DNA of 54,351 bases from Oligoflexia bacterium (GCA_011087955.1 JAALKR010000013.1:1-54351), one strand, 5' to 3'; shown: positions 16,627 to 27,097, counted from the stretch's first letter. The notes: generated from the letters alone by a model not told the origin. A program made the numbers and translations.

Positions 16627-17709
16627 ATGCAGCTCGATGAATTTGATTATAATTTACCCGCAGAATTGATTGCCCAAGCGCCTCTGAAGGAGCGAGAGGG
16701 GGGGCGTATGCTCGTCTTGGATCGAAAGTCGGGAACGTGGACCCATAGGATGTTTGCAGACCTCCCAGAACTACTAAGCGCAGGCGATCTTTTGCTGATG
16801 AATAACTCTAAAGTGTTTCCTTCTCGATTGTTTGGAAAGAAAACTAGTGGTGGATCGGTAGAGTGTTTTTTGTTGAAGGCATTGTCTGAGAATCAGTATG
16901 AATGCTTACTGAAGAGCTCTAAAAAGAAAGACAATATAGAATTCGTGCTAGACGGCGGCCTAAAGGCGAGAGTGGTTGGTCGTGGGGGGGGAGACGGTTC
17001 ATTTGTAATAGAGTTTGATTTAGCTACCTTAGGGGAATCAGCCTTAGGAAAATCTGCGAATGTCTTTGAGAGCGTTCTTGAGTACGCCCAGAAGTTTGGT
17101 CATATTCCTCTCCCGCCTTATATTGAGCGCGAGGACAATGCGGAAGATCGAGATAGGTATCAAACGGTCTATGCAGAGAGAGTGGGGTCAGTTGCGGCAC
17201 CCACTGCGGGCCTGCATTTCAATCAAGAAATGTTCAAGAGCCTCAGCGCTAGAGGAATACAAAAGGCGGAAGTGACCTTGCATGTGGGGCTAGGCACGTT
17301 TCTACCGATTCGAGCCGAAAAAATCGAAGATCATAAGATGCATACAGAGTATTATTCAGTTTCAGAGTCTGCGGCTCAAGCAGTTCAAAAGCAGAAGGCC
17401 AGTGGAGGTCGTTGCGTAGCAGTGGGCACCACAACTATACGCACTTTAGAGAGTGCCGCGCTCTCCGGAACACTTGCCAGCCAAAGCAAAATTAGCGCCG
17501 GCCAAAATAAAACTAATTTGTTTATTTATCCTGGCTTTGAGTTTCGGGTAGTTGATGCCCTTTTGACAAACTTTCATCAGCCAAAATCTAGCCTCCTTGT
17601 AATGCTTTCCGCGCTCGCGGATAGAGATCTTATAATGGCAGCCTACCAGGATGCCATAAAGAGAAGGTATCGCTTTTTTTCTTATGGTGATTGCATGTTA
17701 GTCCTCTAA
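16627..17709 (+). CDS. queA: S-adenosylmethionine:tRNA ribosyltransferase-isomerase
   Basis: A 360-residue QueA, which transfers and isomerises the ribosyl part of SAM onto preQ1 in tRNA during queuosine synthesis. Family features include FDYNLPAELIAQAPLKERE near the start, PSRLFGKK, GHIPLPPYIER, the strong motif SVAAPTAGLHFN, VTLHVGLGTFLPI and the end TNFHQPKSSLLVMLSAL. The frame is open from ATG 16597, but the family begins near MQLDEFDYNLP, so 16627 is preferred. The next enzyme of the pathway (tgt) lies 13 kb away, across the lipoprotein cassette. Confidence 0.95.
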   Translation: MQLDEFDYNLPAELIAQAPLKEREGGRMLVLDRKSGTWTHRMFADLPELLSAGDLLLMNNSKVFPSRLFGKKTSGGSVECFLLKALSENQYECLLKSSKKKDNIEFVLDGGLKARVVGRGGGDGSFVIEFDLATLGESALGKSANVFESVLEYAQKFGHIPLPPYIEREDNAEDRDRYQTVYAERVGSVAAPTAGLHFNQEMFKSLSARGIQKAEVTLHVGLGTFLPIRAEKIEDHKMHTEYYSVSESAAQAVQKQKASGGRCVAVGTTTIRTLESAALSGTLASQSKISAGQNKTNLFIYPGFEFRVVDALLTNFHQPKSSLLVMLSALADRDLIMAAYQDAIKRRYRFFSYGDCMLVL

Positions 17710-18037
17710 GGCATGTTTTGGTTCTCTAAAACCCAGCAAAAATTACAAATAAAAATTACTTTACTTTCAGACTCTGTAAGCAGCGTTTTAAAGGCAACTA
17801 TTTGAAAATATAGGGATTTTTTTTAGGTTTGTGGCTACTGTATAAAAATTTCGCAGTCCTGCAGTGAGTGCGTTTGGAAATAACTCGTTGCATAATTAAT
17901 TAAATGCGATGCGTCGGCATAGCGTGTTAAACCTGGTGGCGAGCGGGAATTAGGAAAAGTAGGTGGCTAGGAAGCCAGTGGGGGGAGTTTGCTCAAATAT
18001 CCGGTAGCAGGCCGGACATTTGGTTGGAGGAATACAG
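17710..18037. other. 328 nt leader and intergenic region ahead of the protease cassette
   Basis: No gene is seen. A possible -10 box TATAAA is at 17841-17846, with a poor -35. Two small hairpins lie close to the downstream start: TGGCT/AGCCA (17964-17968 with 17973-17977) and TCCGG/CCGGA (18000-18004 with 18012-18016). The region therefore may be a structured 5' leader. No known riboswitch class was recognised and no convincing terminator for queA is visible. Confidence 0.45.
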
Positions 18038-21000
18038 ATGAGCAGTTTCACCCCTTTGAAGCGAGCACTATGCTCTGCCCTTTTATTGGCGGTTTCTTTA
18101 GTAACATGGCAAGGCTGTGGTCTGGTCACACCGGAACAGAAGACACCAATCCCTGACATTCAGAAGCAGAATAAGGCTTTCTTTGTGAAGCAGGCGAAAC
18201 GAAAATTCGTTGTGAACAAGGTTACCGGTCAAGAACTGTCCATAGACGCTGCCAAAGGCATGAGGCTAGTTGAGTATAATCCAACGGGCACCTTAGCCGT
18301 AACGGAAGCGGTCGAAAATCAGGGTGAATGGCACGAAACAGAAAAAACCGTTCAAGTTTCCCGAGACTTCCAATGTGCGTGGGCGCCTGTTTCCGCATCG
18401 GGCTTCCTTTCAAGGTGGTACACACTGCATGCCGCTCCGATTACGGACCACTGTAACGTACAATTTAAGATTGAAGAAAATGCACTCGTTGGTAAGCGAG
18501 TCAGCTCAACCGAAAGTCCACGCGATTGGGAAACAGTCGTAACTATTCCTATTTCAACGCACTACACTTTAGAAAAACGCCGTGACAGCGAAGGGCGCTA
18601 CACAAGCGATTGGCACGAGAATACTTCGGAGCACCATTGGTCTCAGCGTCCAAGTATGAAACTTAACTTAAAGGATATCGGAATCCATGCTTGGGCTTAC
18701 GACCTGCTAGACGGCTTTGGCTCACAGGCTATCTCAGTGGAAGACGTGGAATGGGAGGAGCGTGAAGGCAAGAACTTCCTGGGCTTTACAGTAGTAGTCT
18801 CCAGCCCATTTTGGGGAACGCATCTCCAAGCTAAATATCGATTTAACTTCTTAGAATACGAACACAAAACACCTGAAAAATTTAAGCCAACTCCATTTCA
18901 CCCAGACAATGACAACAAATATTTTTCAGCACTTCACTTAATGGGTAAGAAATTTGATGGAGTCACTCCGGGCTACGTAGCAGGCCACTGGGACGTTTCC
19001 GGTGGAGATAATTCAGTTGAATTCTGCCTATATGGTTGGCCAGAAAAATATGTCGATATTGCTGTGGACGTATTAGATGAATGGAACGACGTATTTGAGC
19101 GCATAGGTCGCAGCCGCCCATTCTATTTAAATCTTGACCGTAAGCTTCGTTATCCAATTGATTTACGTTGCCCTTCATTTGTGTGGGTACAGGACAAGCG
19201 TAAGTTAGGAAGTGGTGTTCTCGGCATTGGTCAAAACAACGCAGACGTGCGAAACGGGGAAACTCTTTGGGGACAAGTCGTAATGTACGGCGGTTTAATG
19301 GAGCGCTATCTTCAGTATTACGCTCCGAGTGACTTTGCTCCTAGCCGCTTTGGTGGCAAAAGGTCTGCTGGATTTGTGCAGAATACAGGAACAGATCCGT
19401 TCAGATTTGGCTCTAGGGCTCCATTCCCATTAGGCGAAAATTATATCGCTCAAGTTGCCTCTCAGCATTCGCTGGTGAATGCAAAGATGGCGATTGTAGA
19501 GTTAGAACTCACTCCAGATCATCGCATCGGCCTTGAGTTTGTTGAAAATATGCTTGCAGGTGCTACAGGAATTGCAGCGCAAACAGATTTTGCTAGCCAA
19601 CTATTCGATAGTCGGTTTGAAAATTTAGAGTCAATGAGTGAAGAGGAGCGAGCTTCGATTTCAGTAGATATGAGGGCTGCACTGAATGACCAAACAGCAC
19701 GTGCAAGTCTTATTGAAGACCTGCGACAGTCTCTCTTTGATTCTAACAGCCGGTATGAGCAGCTTAGAAATTTTGCAGCTTTCAAAAATTTTGTTAGCCC
19801 AGTCGAGATGGAAGATATCATCTCTTCACAAGCTTCTCGATGGCAAGCAGATATGGGTGCCACAGCCTCTGCAGCTTCATCTGAAATGGAGCGCTTCTTT
19901 GATGAGAGATCCTTCCAGAACTTGCTCCTAGATGAATATGGCGACTTAGTTTCCTTTGTCGACCCAGAGCTAAAGGAGCCAAAGCAAGGAAATCTAATGG
20001 ACCTTCCGGAAGAGGCGCGTGCGGCCTATTTACAGAGTCTTGCAGAGCAAGAGCTTAAGGCTCGTAAAAATTCTTCTTCTTATGACCATGACTTTTCATT
20101 TGCGGACATAATGCCAGATGTTCATTCCATTGAGTCAAGTATCTGGGATCGAAAGTCTCCAGAGCAAAGACTGCGTAGTATGATTAAGGCAGTGTTCATG
20201 CATGAAGTAGGTCACTTCATGGGCCTAGGTCATAACTTTGAAGAAAATATTCTGCCAAAGCAGGGCACTATTCCGAAAAAGCACTATGATCGCTTGAAAG
20301 CCTATGCGGATAAGTACAATTCAGCATATTCAACAGTTATGGGGTATTCGAATGGCCGCATGTATGTGTCTATGAATGAGGACGAAATCCTGCCTGGCCC
20401 TCAAGATGAACTCGCTGTTCGTTATCTCTACAATAGAGAATATCCACTCTGGGATGGTAAGACCGAAGACTTTACTGAGTATCGAGAAGTTCAAAGTGAC
20501 GGTGTGATTCCATCTTATGATTTTGACAATTCAGAATTGGTTACAACATACTTTCCAAACTGTAACGATTTCGAAGCAATTCTTTCAGTAAGTCCTTACT
20601 GCCGGCGGTTTGCTCGTGGATATGATGCCAAAACAGTTGTAGATGCTTATTTCGAAAGCTTTAACCAAAACTGGATCGCAAAAATTAATAACTACGGTGG
20701 TGTTTCAAGAACAGATGCTTGGGGCGTCCAGCGTTATTTATGGGCACGATCTTTTGAGGTCTTCAATAATGTTCGCCAATTCTATGATTATATGCGCGTA
20801 GAATATGCAGACGAAATTGACCGTCTCAAGAATGATAAAGGACTTATGGAAGCTTTCCACAGTTCGTGTCGCGGCATGGTTAAGGAAGGTTATGAAGTAA
20901 ATGAGCAACTTCGCAGAATTTTCGAAGATAATCCCGAGTTTGCGGAACTTTGTCGAGTCAATGGTTATGCCATTCAAGAAATGACAAAATTCTTGGAAGA

Positions 21001-22123
21001 AAGAGGGCCGGACTTTCCAGTTATTGACCATGAAGACGCAAGTATTCCAGTAGCAATATGGGGTGGAGACGCTCGTCCAAACTTCGCGCGTTGGAATGGT
21101 ACATGGAAGAAGGCTGGTCTATTACCAACTAAGCTTAATGCTTTGATCACATTAAATACTCCGTATCCATTTGTGTATTGGGCCTGGAGATGGATGTGGA
21201 GAATTCCGAAGTACGGTGGTTTTGGTAAAGATTATTCTTTCCTCTATAGTACGCTTTACCCGGCCGAATATACGGAGGCTATTTCTAGTAACGTCCGTGA
21301 AAACATTCTGATTAAGTCAAAAGGTCAGGAGTCAAACCGAATTCAGCGCTCAGTGCTGGCGATGGGGAATTATCTGTGGTGGCAGAAGTTTAATAACGAA
21401 CGTCAGCGCGGTGTGGACAGCGACTACTTGAGGGCAATTGAAGATCAGACGAAGTTCAACCTAAACTGGAGAACAATGGGGTACGTTGTACTCATCTTCA
21501 AAGGTAAGAAGAAAACTGGTGCTGGCGCGCTACCAAATAGAATTAAGTCCTTCCAGGCTTCAGTTTATGACTTTGGCACGCGAGAGTTCTTTAAACTTGG
21601 TGATGCGTTTGTGTTGCCAAATAGCAAGATGATCGTAAATTCATCAGATGAAAAATCATTAATTTATCCGATTACGAAAATGCAGTTCTATAGTGATACG
21701 AATGCTTATGCTTACGGTGTTCGAGTGACCTTCGATGAGGATGATGAAAGTTCTCTTTGGACACGATCTACGAAGGAGGCTTTGCGATCCAAGTATAAGG
21801 ATGTTCTTAGCTCTTGTGTAAAAGGTAATGAAAAAAACGGTGTATCTAACGGTATCGCTGAATATTTCAATCCTGGTAACAAAGACTTCAAAGGATTTGT
21901 TGCTAAGCCAACGATTGCCATCAGTAACGGTCGATTTAAGGAATTTAAAGAATCTGTTCAAAGTTCATTTGATGACTACCTCAACTGGGAGAAGTTTGAG
22001 GATAACAAGCCAAGTCTAGAACCATGTGAAGAGGCAATTGATGGCCTCGGAACAGTAGTGATGGGAGCGCTTGCCGTGCAAGGATGGATCTTGCCAGAGA
22101 CGCTCTACTATATTGAGTATTAG
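18038..22123 (+). CDS. Giant Met-zincin-like metalloprotease, probable lipoprotein
   Basis: A 1361-residue exported protein. The signal peptide is followed by Cys27 in VTWQGC, a lipobox with an unusual Trp at -3. The zinc site HEVGHFMGLGH is at residues 722-732 (HExxHxxGxxH) and a Met-turn-like YSTVMGY lies about 35 residues later, followed by GPQDELAVRYLY. This layout matches zinc-dependent proteases with a Met-zincin domain. The regions of about 700 and 600 residues on either side are unassigned. ATG 18038 is chosen over TTG 18020 because GGAGG lies 7 nt before it. It is the first gene of a four-gene cassette and probably sits in the periplasm or on the outer membrane. Substrate unknown. 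Confidence 0.85.
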   Translation: MSSFTPLKRALCSALLLAVSLVTWQGCGLVTPEQKTPIPDIQKQNKAFFVKQAKRKFVVNKVTGQELSIDAAKGMRLVEYNPTGTLAVTEAVENQGEWHETEKTVQVSRDFQCAWAPVSASGFLSRWYTLHAAPITDHCNVQFKIEENALVGKRVSSTESPRDWETVVTIPISTHYTLEKRRDSEGRYTSDWHENTSEHHWSQRPSMKLNLKDIGIHAWAYDLLDGFGSQAISVEDVEWEEREGKNFLGFTVVVSSPFWGTHLQAKYRFNFLEYEHKTPEKFKPTPFHPDNDNKYFSALHLMGKKFDGVTPGYVAGHWDVSGGDNSVEFCLYGWPEKYVDIAVDVLDEWNDVFERIGRSRPFYLNLDRKLRYPIDLRCPSFVWVQDKRKLGSGVLGIGQNNADVRNGETLWGQVVMYGGLMERYLQYYAPSDFAPSRFGGKRSAGFVQNTGTDPFRFGSRAPFPLGENYIAQVASQHSLVNAKMAIVELELTPDHRIGLEFVENMLAGATGIAAQTDFASQLFDSRFENLESMSEEERASISVDMRAALNDQTARASLIEDLRQSLFDSNSRYEQLRNFAAFKNFVSPVEMEDIISSQASRWQADMGATASAASSEMERFFDERSFQNLLLDEYGDLVSFVDPELKEPKQGNLMDLPEEARAAYLQSLAEQELKARKNSSSYDHDFSFADIMPDVHSIESSIWDRKSPEQRLRSMIKAVFMHEVGHFMGLGHNFEENILPKQGTIPKKHYDRLKAYADKYNSAYSTVMGYSNGRMYVSMNEDEILPGPQDELAVRYLYNREYPLWDGKTEDFTEYREVQSDGVIPSYDFDNSELVTTYFPNCNDFEAILSVSPYCRRFARGYDAKTVVDAYFESFNQNWIAKINNYGGVSRTDAWGVQRYLWARSFEVFNNVRQFYDYMRVEYADEIDRLKNDKGLMEAFHSSCRGMVKEGYEVNEQLRRIFEDNPEFAELCRVNGYAIQEMTKFLEERGPDFPVIDHEDASIPVAIWGGDARPNFARWNGTWKKAGLLPTKLNALITLNTPYPFVYWAWRWMWRIPKYGGFGKDYSFLYSTLYPAEYTEAISSNVRENILIKSKGQESNRIQRSVLAMGNYLWWQKFNNERQRGVDSDYLRAIEDQTKFNLNWRTMGYVVLIFKGKKKTGAGALPNRIKSFQASVYDFGTREFFKLGDAFVLPNSKMIVNSSDEKSLIYPITKMQFYSDTNAYAYGVRVTFDEDDESSLWTRSTKEALRSKYKDVLSSCVKGNEKNGVSNGIAEYFNPGNKDFKGFVAKPTIAISNGRFKEFKESVQSSFDDYLNWEKFEDNKPSLEPCEEAIDGLGTVVMGALAVQGWILPETLYYIEY

Positions 22124-22143
22124 GACTAGGGAGGTTATGAGAG

Positions 22144-25100
22144 ATGAAAACACTAAATACACTATTTAAATCAGTCTTCCGCTCCAGAGCTCAAGGAGTG
22201 TTAGTTTTGGCTTTGTTAGTTTTGACTGCTTGCTCGAAGGAAGTACAGAAAATTAACCACAAGCCGGAAGACAACTCGCAATTGTTGAGAATAATTAAGG
22301 AGCAGGCGCTGGAAGGCGAATTGGTTTCTTTTGAAATTTCATTCGATAAGGACACAGATGCATCTCTTCGTGCGATAGCAAAACGAGAGCGCGAAGTGGA
22401 AATAAAGGTACTAGCAATGCGTGCAGAGTTAGATGCTTTGTTGCAGGACCAAGCTAACGTTTCCATTCGAGCGAACTTAAAAGTTTTGTCTTCAGACGCT
22501 GTGGCTCTGTTTGCTAATAAGAGCACGAGTTTGTATAACTCAGTTATTCTTCCATATGCTGAATTTATTCTGAACTCAAAATTTGTGGAGAATACACATT
22601 ACACAGGTGATGACCGTTATCGTCGAATGTTAGATACATTCAATCGTGCTTTGGTGGTTCTAATTGAGTCGAATCCAGATTTTGTCACAGAAACGAAACT
22701 CCTAGATGCCTATTGGTCATCGATGAGCCGTGCTTGTAAGTCTGGTAAAAAAGACCTGCTTGAGATGCGTGGAACGATCTGTCGTACCGCTTTGCGATTT
22801 TTCAACACTGATCGGAACACTTCAAAAATTCTACAATACTACGCGAATACACTTTTGCCTCGCCTCCGCAAATCTTACAATGCATTAACTGAGTTAGAAG
22901 CACGAATTGGTGGAACAGGTCTAGAAGAAGCAAAGAAACTATATAGTGAGATGGTAATTGCTTATTATCGCGTCGTTCAGATTTCACTTAAGGCGCGTAA
23001 CGCGAGTATTTCTTCGAGCGACTCATCTGACCTTTCAGACGTACTATATTTAAAAGGTTCGTTTTATCTAGAGAAATATTTTGATATGCAGGAGCAAACG
23101 GCCTCTATTCGTCAAGTACGTCAGTTCTATGCAAATGACTTCGGTGTGATCCTTTCGCGCGCGAAAGAAAAAATTGATGATCCAGCTTATCGAAATGAGC
23201 TTCGTGAGATTATTTCGTCGACGAACTTTTGGAAAAACTATTCAAGAATAAATCTAGAGAACACTGATTGGATTGGGCAGATGTTTGAATTGGCCACCGA
23301 CTGGAGGATGCGGGATGTGACCTGTGACTCTGGTAGCGCTGCTGCATCTTTTTGCCGGATTCAAGCAGCAGAGAAATCTTTGAAAGATAAAGATGCTACT
23401 GGTCAAATTGGTCTCTTTCGAATGGTGGAGGAAATGAAGGCTGTAACGGACGGTATGGCTCTTATCAATAACCTTGATATTGAAACAGACTTTGCTGTCA
23501 CGGACACAGTTTTCCTAGTGGATCAACTTTTCCGTGGTCACTGGTCAGTAAGCGAGGCGGCTAGTTATTTTGAAGGTATGCGTCCGAGCGTTGCTGTTAA
23601 GCAGGAGCTATTCCTAGATGCGGAGAAGTATTTAAAATTTCGTTTGGCAAAGATGATTCGTCATACGAATGAGTTTATGGGGCACGTGTTCTCGGATAAA
23701 GATGAGAAGGCTACGTCCAAAGAGAAATTCCGAATAGCTATTGAGGAGTCTCAAAGGTTGACTACAGAGTGGAATTCTTTGAAAGACCAACTGAAAAGCC
23801 TTAAGAAATTCGTCTACCAAGTGGGCCGGAGCTCTGATAGTGATGCGGAGCTTCCTGAGTTTAAGCGCTTGGAGCTGATTTTTGATAACTTGGAGAAGAA
23901 CATTAATTTGCTGGCTGTTTATCCAAACATGCTTGTGCTTGCGTTCTTCGCTGCAGTTGAAAGCTTCAATATGGTGATCCAAGTTTGGTGGTTTGAGCTA
24001 AAGCTTGATCCAACGATCATTATTAACTGGCTTTTTGCGCAGATATCCACTGACCCGCCTCGACCTTGGTTCGATTGGGGCACGGATCCTGCGGATGCGA
24101 AGATTCTGAAGTTTGAGAATTTGTACTCTGTCTATTATGCACTCAAGACGAATACATTTGAGACGATTGATGATTCCTTAAAGCAAGCAGGTACTGATAA
24201 AGAAATTACAGCTACTGCGTTCTTTAAAGTAATGACCGAGCGTTTCCTGAATCATGATAGAGTTTTTATTAAAAATTTCATTGAGAATCAGGAGCGTTCG
24301 TATAACAATAACGCAAATTTTCAAAACAGTTTAGAAATGTGTCATGAGGAAAAGCGGGCGCTGGAAGATCCGGATTACACCCCTCAGTATGTTAGGCAAA
24401 AATTGACACTAGAGCATATTGGTACCAAAACATTGACTCCGTCGCAGGTATGGGGGGAGTCAAACGCGAAACCGATATTTGGCTTCTTTGACGATAAGGT
24501 TAACACTCGATTGAAGCACGTGAATGGTTTCTTGGCACACAAACTTACGTTTCTAAATGTGATGATCAATTTGCTGAACAGACACTGGAAAGACTTAGAA
24601 GAGAGGCTTCCAGAAGGCTCAGCAGAGAGAGTGGCACTTTCGGAAAAACATGCAAAAGACATGGAAGAAATCATAGATGGCTTTGATGAAATCAATGCCT
24701 TGAAGCGCCGTCTATATACGCATTTTTTAGGTAATTATAGAAAGACTCGTGATTGTCTAGAAGTATTAAACGGTCTTGAACGGCACCAGCAATGGCAAGT
24801 ATTTGGCTTGCTCGGTAAGCACCTGCGCATGATTCACGCAATGATGGCAGACGTTCAGGAAATCGGTAGTCGTAGACCACAAGTTTCAGAATTGCCTGAG
24901 GGAGAGCCTTTACCGCAGGATGAGGCGAGCGCCATTGGTTTGTGGGAGGAGGAGCTTGCGGCGAAGTTAAAAGAAGCAAACAGAGTGCTTAGGCAAGATC
25001 CTAACCTAGCCTTGTATAAGGATGAAAAAGGCAACGTGGATGGCAATGGCCATTCAGTGAATTTTTTTGATGAAATTCGCTTTGAAAATGGCTCAGCTGT

Positions 25101-26205
25101 ATTTATTGCAGCCAAGTGGGACGCTTACGTTCGTATTGCTAACTGGATTGAAGACGACATTAACGAACGGGTTGAAGTCGAGCGCCCACCTCGTGAAATT
25201 TTAACAGAGGAATATGAGTTTTATACGGAGGCCCACGAACGGCAGAATAAGGCTTCGCTCAAGTTCAAAGCCGATGCTGAAGAATTCATAAACATTGGTC
25301 TTCGCGAATACGAGAACAAGTTCTTCAAATACACTACGGAAGACTGGAAATTAGACGATTTCGAGACTCGTTTGACTATGACCTTCGAGTTACTCAAGGC
25401 CAACGAGTATAATACGTATGATGAGGCACTTGAAAATACGGGAATCCCATACGTAGAGGTTTCTCGAAGAGAAATGATTATGGATGTTATTAAAATTGCG
25501 GAGTACTTCCATATTGATTCCGAAAATGCGATCTATTCTACCGGTATGACCGATGCTCGTGGAGCAGAAATTTTTGAAACGGAAGAGCAAATTATGCGTC
25601 GTCTGGGTATGAAGCGTAAATTTGAGCTTCAGAATGGTGGAGATAAGTCTCTTTTCTTAGAAACATCCAGTAGAAAACCAATTCCACTCTTTGACACCTA
25701 CTTTACGGATTTTGTACTTAAGGGTTCTGGATTTCTTCAAGAAGCGAAGACTCTCGTGATTACTCTTGAATCGCTTGGTCGAGAGAACGAGTATGGTGCG
25801 ATTGAGAACAGTGGTGATGGCGCAGACTCAGACGGCGCAGACCTAAATGAAGAGCTGGCCGGCCGTCAGAAGCTCGATGAGCTTATTTTTCTATCAGAGG
25901 AAGATGAAATTCGTAGCGCTTCTTATTCTTACTACAGTGAGAAAGTTCACGGTGAGTTCGGAGTAATGATTGGCGTTGCAGATGAGATTCGTGCGCTTCA
26001 GGCAGAAGACAAGACTAAAGGGATTTTCCGTGAATACTTGTATGAAGTTAACCCAGAGAACGAGAACATCGAGGCTGCTCGCGCGTGGATGAGGCCAAAG
26101 AGGGGTAGTAATGGCGAGCCGATTTATATCGATGCGAACCGACTAGATGACCTGGAGACTGAGATTAAAAATTTCCACCGTGAAACCAGGTCTCGCTTCG
26201 AATAA
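22144..26205 (+). CDS. Giant lipoprotein A (paralogue of the gene at 27098)
   Basis: A 1353-residue lipoprotein. A hydrophobic signal runs into lipobox LTAC with Cys30, and the mature protein begins CSKEVQKINHK. The rest is largely charged and helical with no catalytic motif I recognise. An RPWF motif at about residue 640 is followed by a Tyr-Tyr-Ala-Leu-Lys-Thr stretch, and later by an MCHEEKR segment. These have counterparts in the same order in the protein at 27098, so the two are full-length paralogues. It lies 20 nt after the protease gene with GGGAGG ahead of its start. Function unknown; a structural surface or periplasmic role is inferred. Confidence 0.82.
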   Translation: MKTLNTLFKSVFRSRAQGVLVLALLVLTACSKEVQKINHKPEDNSQLLRIIKEQALEGELVSFEISFDKDTDASLRAIAKREREVEIKVLAMRAELDALLQDQANVSIRANLKVLSSDAVALFANKSTSLYNSVILPYAEFILNSKFVENTHYTGDDRYRRMLDTFNRALVVLIESNPDFVTETKLLDAYWSSMSRACKSGKKDLLEMRGTICRTALRFFNTDRNTSKILQYYANTLLPRLRKSYNALTELEARIGGTGLEEAKKLYSEMVIAYYRVVQISLKARNASISSSDSSDLSDVLYLKGSFYLEKYFDMQEQTASIRQVRQFYANDFGVILSRAKEKIDDPAYRNELREIISSTNFWKNYSRINLENTDWIGQMFELATDWRMRDVTCDSGSAAASFCRIQAAEKSLKDKDATGQIGLFRMVEEMKAVTDGMALINNLDIETDFAVTDTVFLVDQLFRGHWSVSEAASYFEGMRPSVAVKQELFLDAEKYLKFRLAKMIRHTNEFMGHVFSDKDEKATSKEKFRIAIEESQRLTTEWNSLKDQLKSLKKFVYQVGRSSDSDAELPEFKRLELIFDNLEKNINLLAVYPNMLVLAFFAAVESFNMVIQVWWFELKLDPTIIINWLFAQISTDPPRPWFDWGTDPADAKILKFENLYSVYYALKTNTFETIDDSLKQAGTDKEITATAFFKVMTERFLNHDRVFIKNFIENQERSYNNNANFQNSLEMCHEEKRALEDPDYTPQYVRQKLTLEHIGTKTLTPSQVWGESNAKPIFGFFDDKVNTRLKHVNGFLAHKLTFLNVMINLLNRHWKDLEERLPEGSAERVALSEKHAKDMEEIIDGFDEINALKRRLYTHFLGNYRKTRDCLEVLNGLERHQQWQVFGLLGKHLRMIHAMMADVQEIGSRRPQVSELPEGEPLPQDEASAIGLWEEELAAKLKEANRVLRQDPNLALYKDEKGNVDGNGHSVNFFDEIRFENGSAVFIAAKWDAYVRIANWIEDDINERVEVERPPREILTEEYEFYTEAHERQNKASLKFKADAEEFINIGLREYENKFFKYTTEDWKLDDFETRLTMTFELLKANEYNTYDEALENTGIPYVEVSRREMIMDVIKIAEYFHIDSENAIYSTGMTDARGAEIFETEEQIMRRLGMKRKFELQNGGDKSLFLETSSRKPIPLFDTYFTDFVLKGSGFLQEAKTLVITLESLGRENEYGAIENSGDGADSDGADLNEELAGRQKLDELIFLSEEDEIRSASYSYYSEKVHGEFGVMIGVADEIRALQAEDKTKGIFREYLYEVNPENENIEAARAWMRPKRGSNGEPIYIDANRLDDLETEIKNFHRETRSRFE

Positions 26206-26215
26206 CGGCAAAGGC

Positions 26216-27088
26216 ATGAAAATAGAAAAAACAAATCTGATTCGTTCTCTTGCGGTCTCTGGGCTTTTGTTCGGATCTATTGCTCAAGCTTCTACTCCGG
26301 TCGCGGTCGAATCTGTAAAGACTAGTAGTGATAGTATCGAAGAAAAGAGCAAGGGTCCGTGGGGTTTTGAATTAGGCTACTCGATCAAAACGGATTTTGC
26401 CGCGGAAGAAGAGCCGAGATCATACTCTCACTCAATGTCCGGATCGGTTTCCTATAAACTTGGAAATGGTTGGTCAACTAGCGGAAGCCTGGGTTTTAAC
26501 TACCAGTCGATAGGAAATAAGATTATTACAGATGTGAGTACCCCTTCTTTTTCACCGAGCGTAGGTATTCGCGGTGGGAAGACTTGGAAGCTGGGACAGG
26601 CTTTGGGTGGATCGCATTCTTTGCAAGCAGGTGTGAAGACAGCGATGAACTTCTCCGAAAATTCTCGTTATGAAGGTGTTTATGCTATTCCGGGTGCTTC
26701 AGTCGGCATGACCTCAGAGTTCTTTGATGCTATCTACTCACTTTCTAATTCAGTGAGTCGTTCTTACGTAATTAATAAGTATGAGTTTTCACCAACAGAT
26801 GGAACGATCAATACTCGTAATACGTACCGTTACAAGATGGGGCACAAAGTTAAGCTAGTTGGAAATCTCTCCGCTCATATTGGGTTTGGTTTCCGTTACT
26901 TGCAAAAATTGGATGATTCCACTAGCTACAGCTATAGCAATTCGCAAGGCCTTGGCTACGGTTTAGGGAATTGGAAATTTAGTGTTTCACACCAAAATGG
27001 TGGATTTACTCGATTTGGCGATGTTGATTTTTGGTACATTGATAAGTACAGGCGCCTTGTGTCTGCATCAGTGTCCTATAGCTTTTAG
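26216..27088 (+). CDS. Small outer-membrane beta-barrel protein
   Basis: A 290-residue protein with a type I signal peptide (cleavage expected after SIAQA, residue 23). The mature part consists of alternating polar and aromatic strands rich in Ser, Gly and Tyr, and ends in SASVSYSF with a terminal Phe, the usual BAM recognition end of outer-membrane barrels. The frame is open 23 codons upstream inside the previous gene, but ATG 26216 starts the signal peptide. Size suggests roughly 10-12 strands. It sits between the two paralogous giant lipoproteins, 10 nt after one and 9 nt before the other, so a shared complex is likely. Function unknown. Confidence 0.8.
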   Translation: MKIEKTNLIRSLAVSGLLFGSIAQASTPVAVESVKTSSDSIEEKSKGPWGFELGYSIKTDFAAEEEPRSYSHSMSGSVSYKLGNGWSTSGSLGFNYQSIGNKIITDVSTPSFSPSVGIRGGKTWKLGQALGGSHSLQAGVKTAMNFSENSRYEGVYAIPGASVGMTSEFFDAIYSLSNSVSRSYVINKYEFSPTDGTINTRNTYRYKMGHKVKLVGNLSAHIGFGFRYLQKLDDSTSYSYSNSQGLGYGLGNWKFSVSHQNGGFTRFGDVDFWYIDKYRRLVSASVSYSF

Positions 27089-27097
27089 GAGTTTCGT

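Noticed and set aside
22144-26205. A protease or kinase function for giant lipoprotein A
   Set aside because: No HExxH, Walker or Ser-His-Asp type motif could be seen; only its lipobox and its similarity to lipoprotein B are supported.
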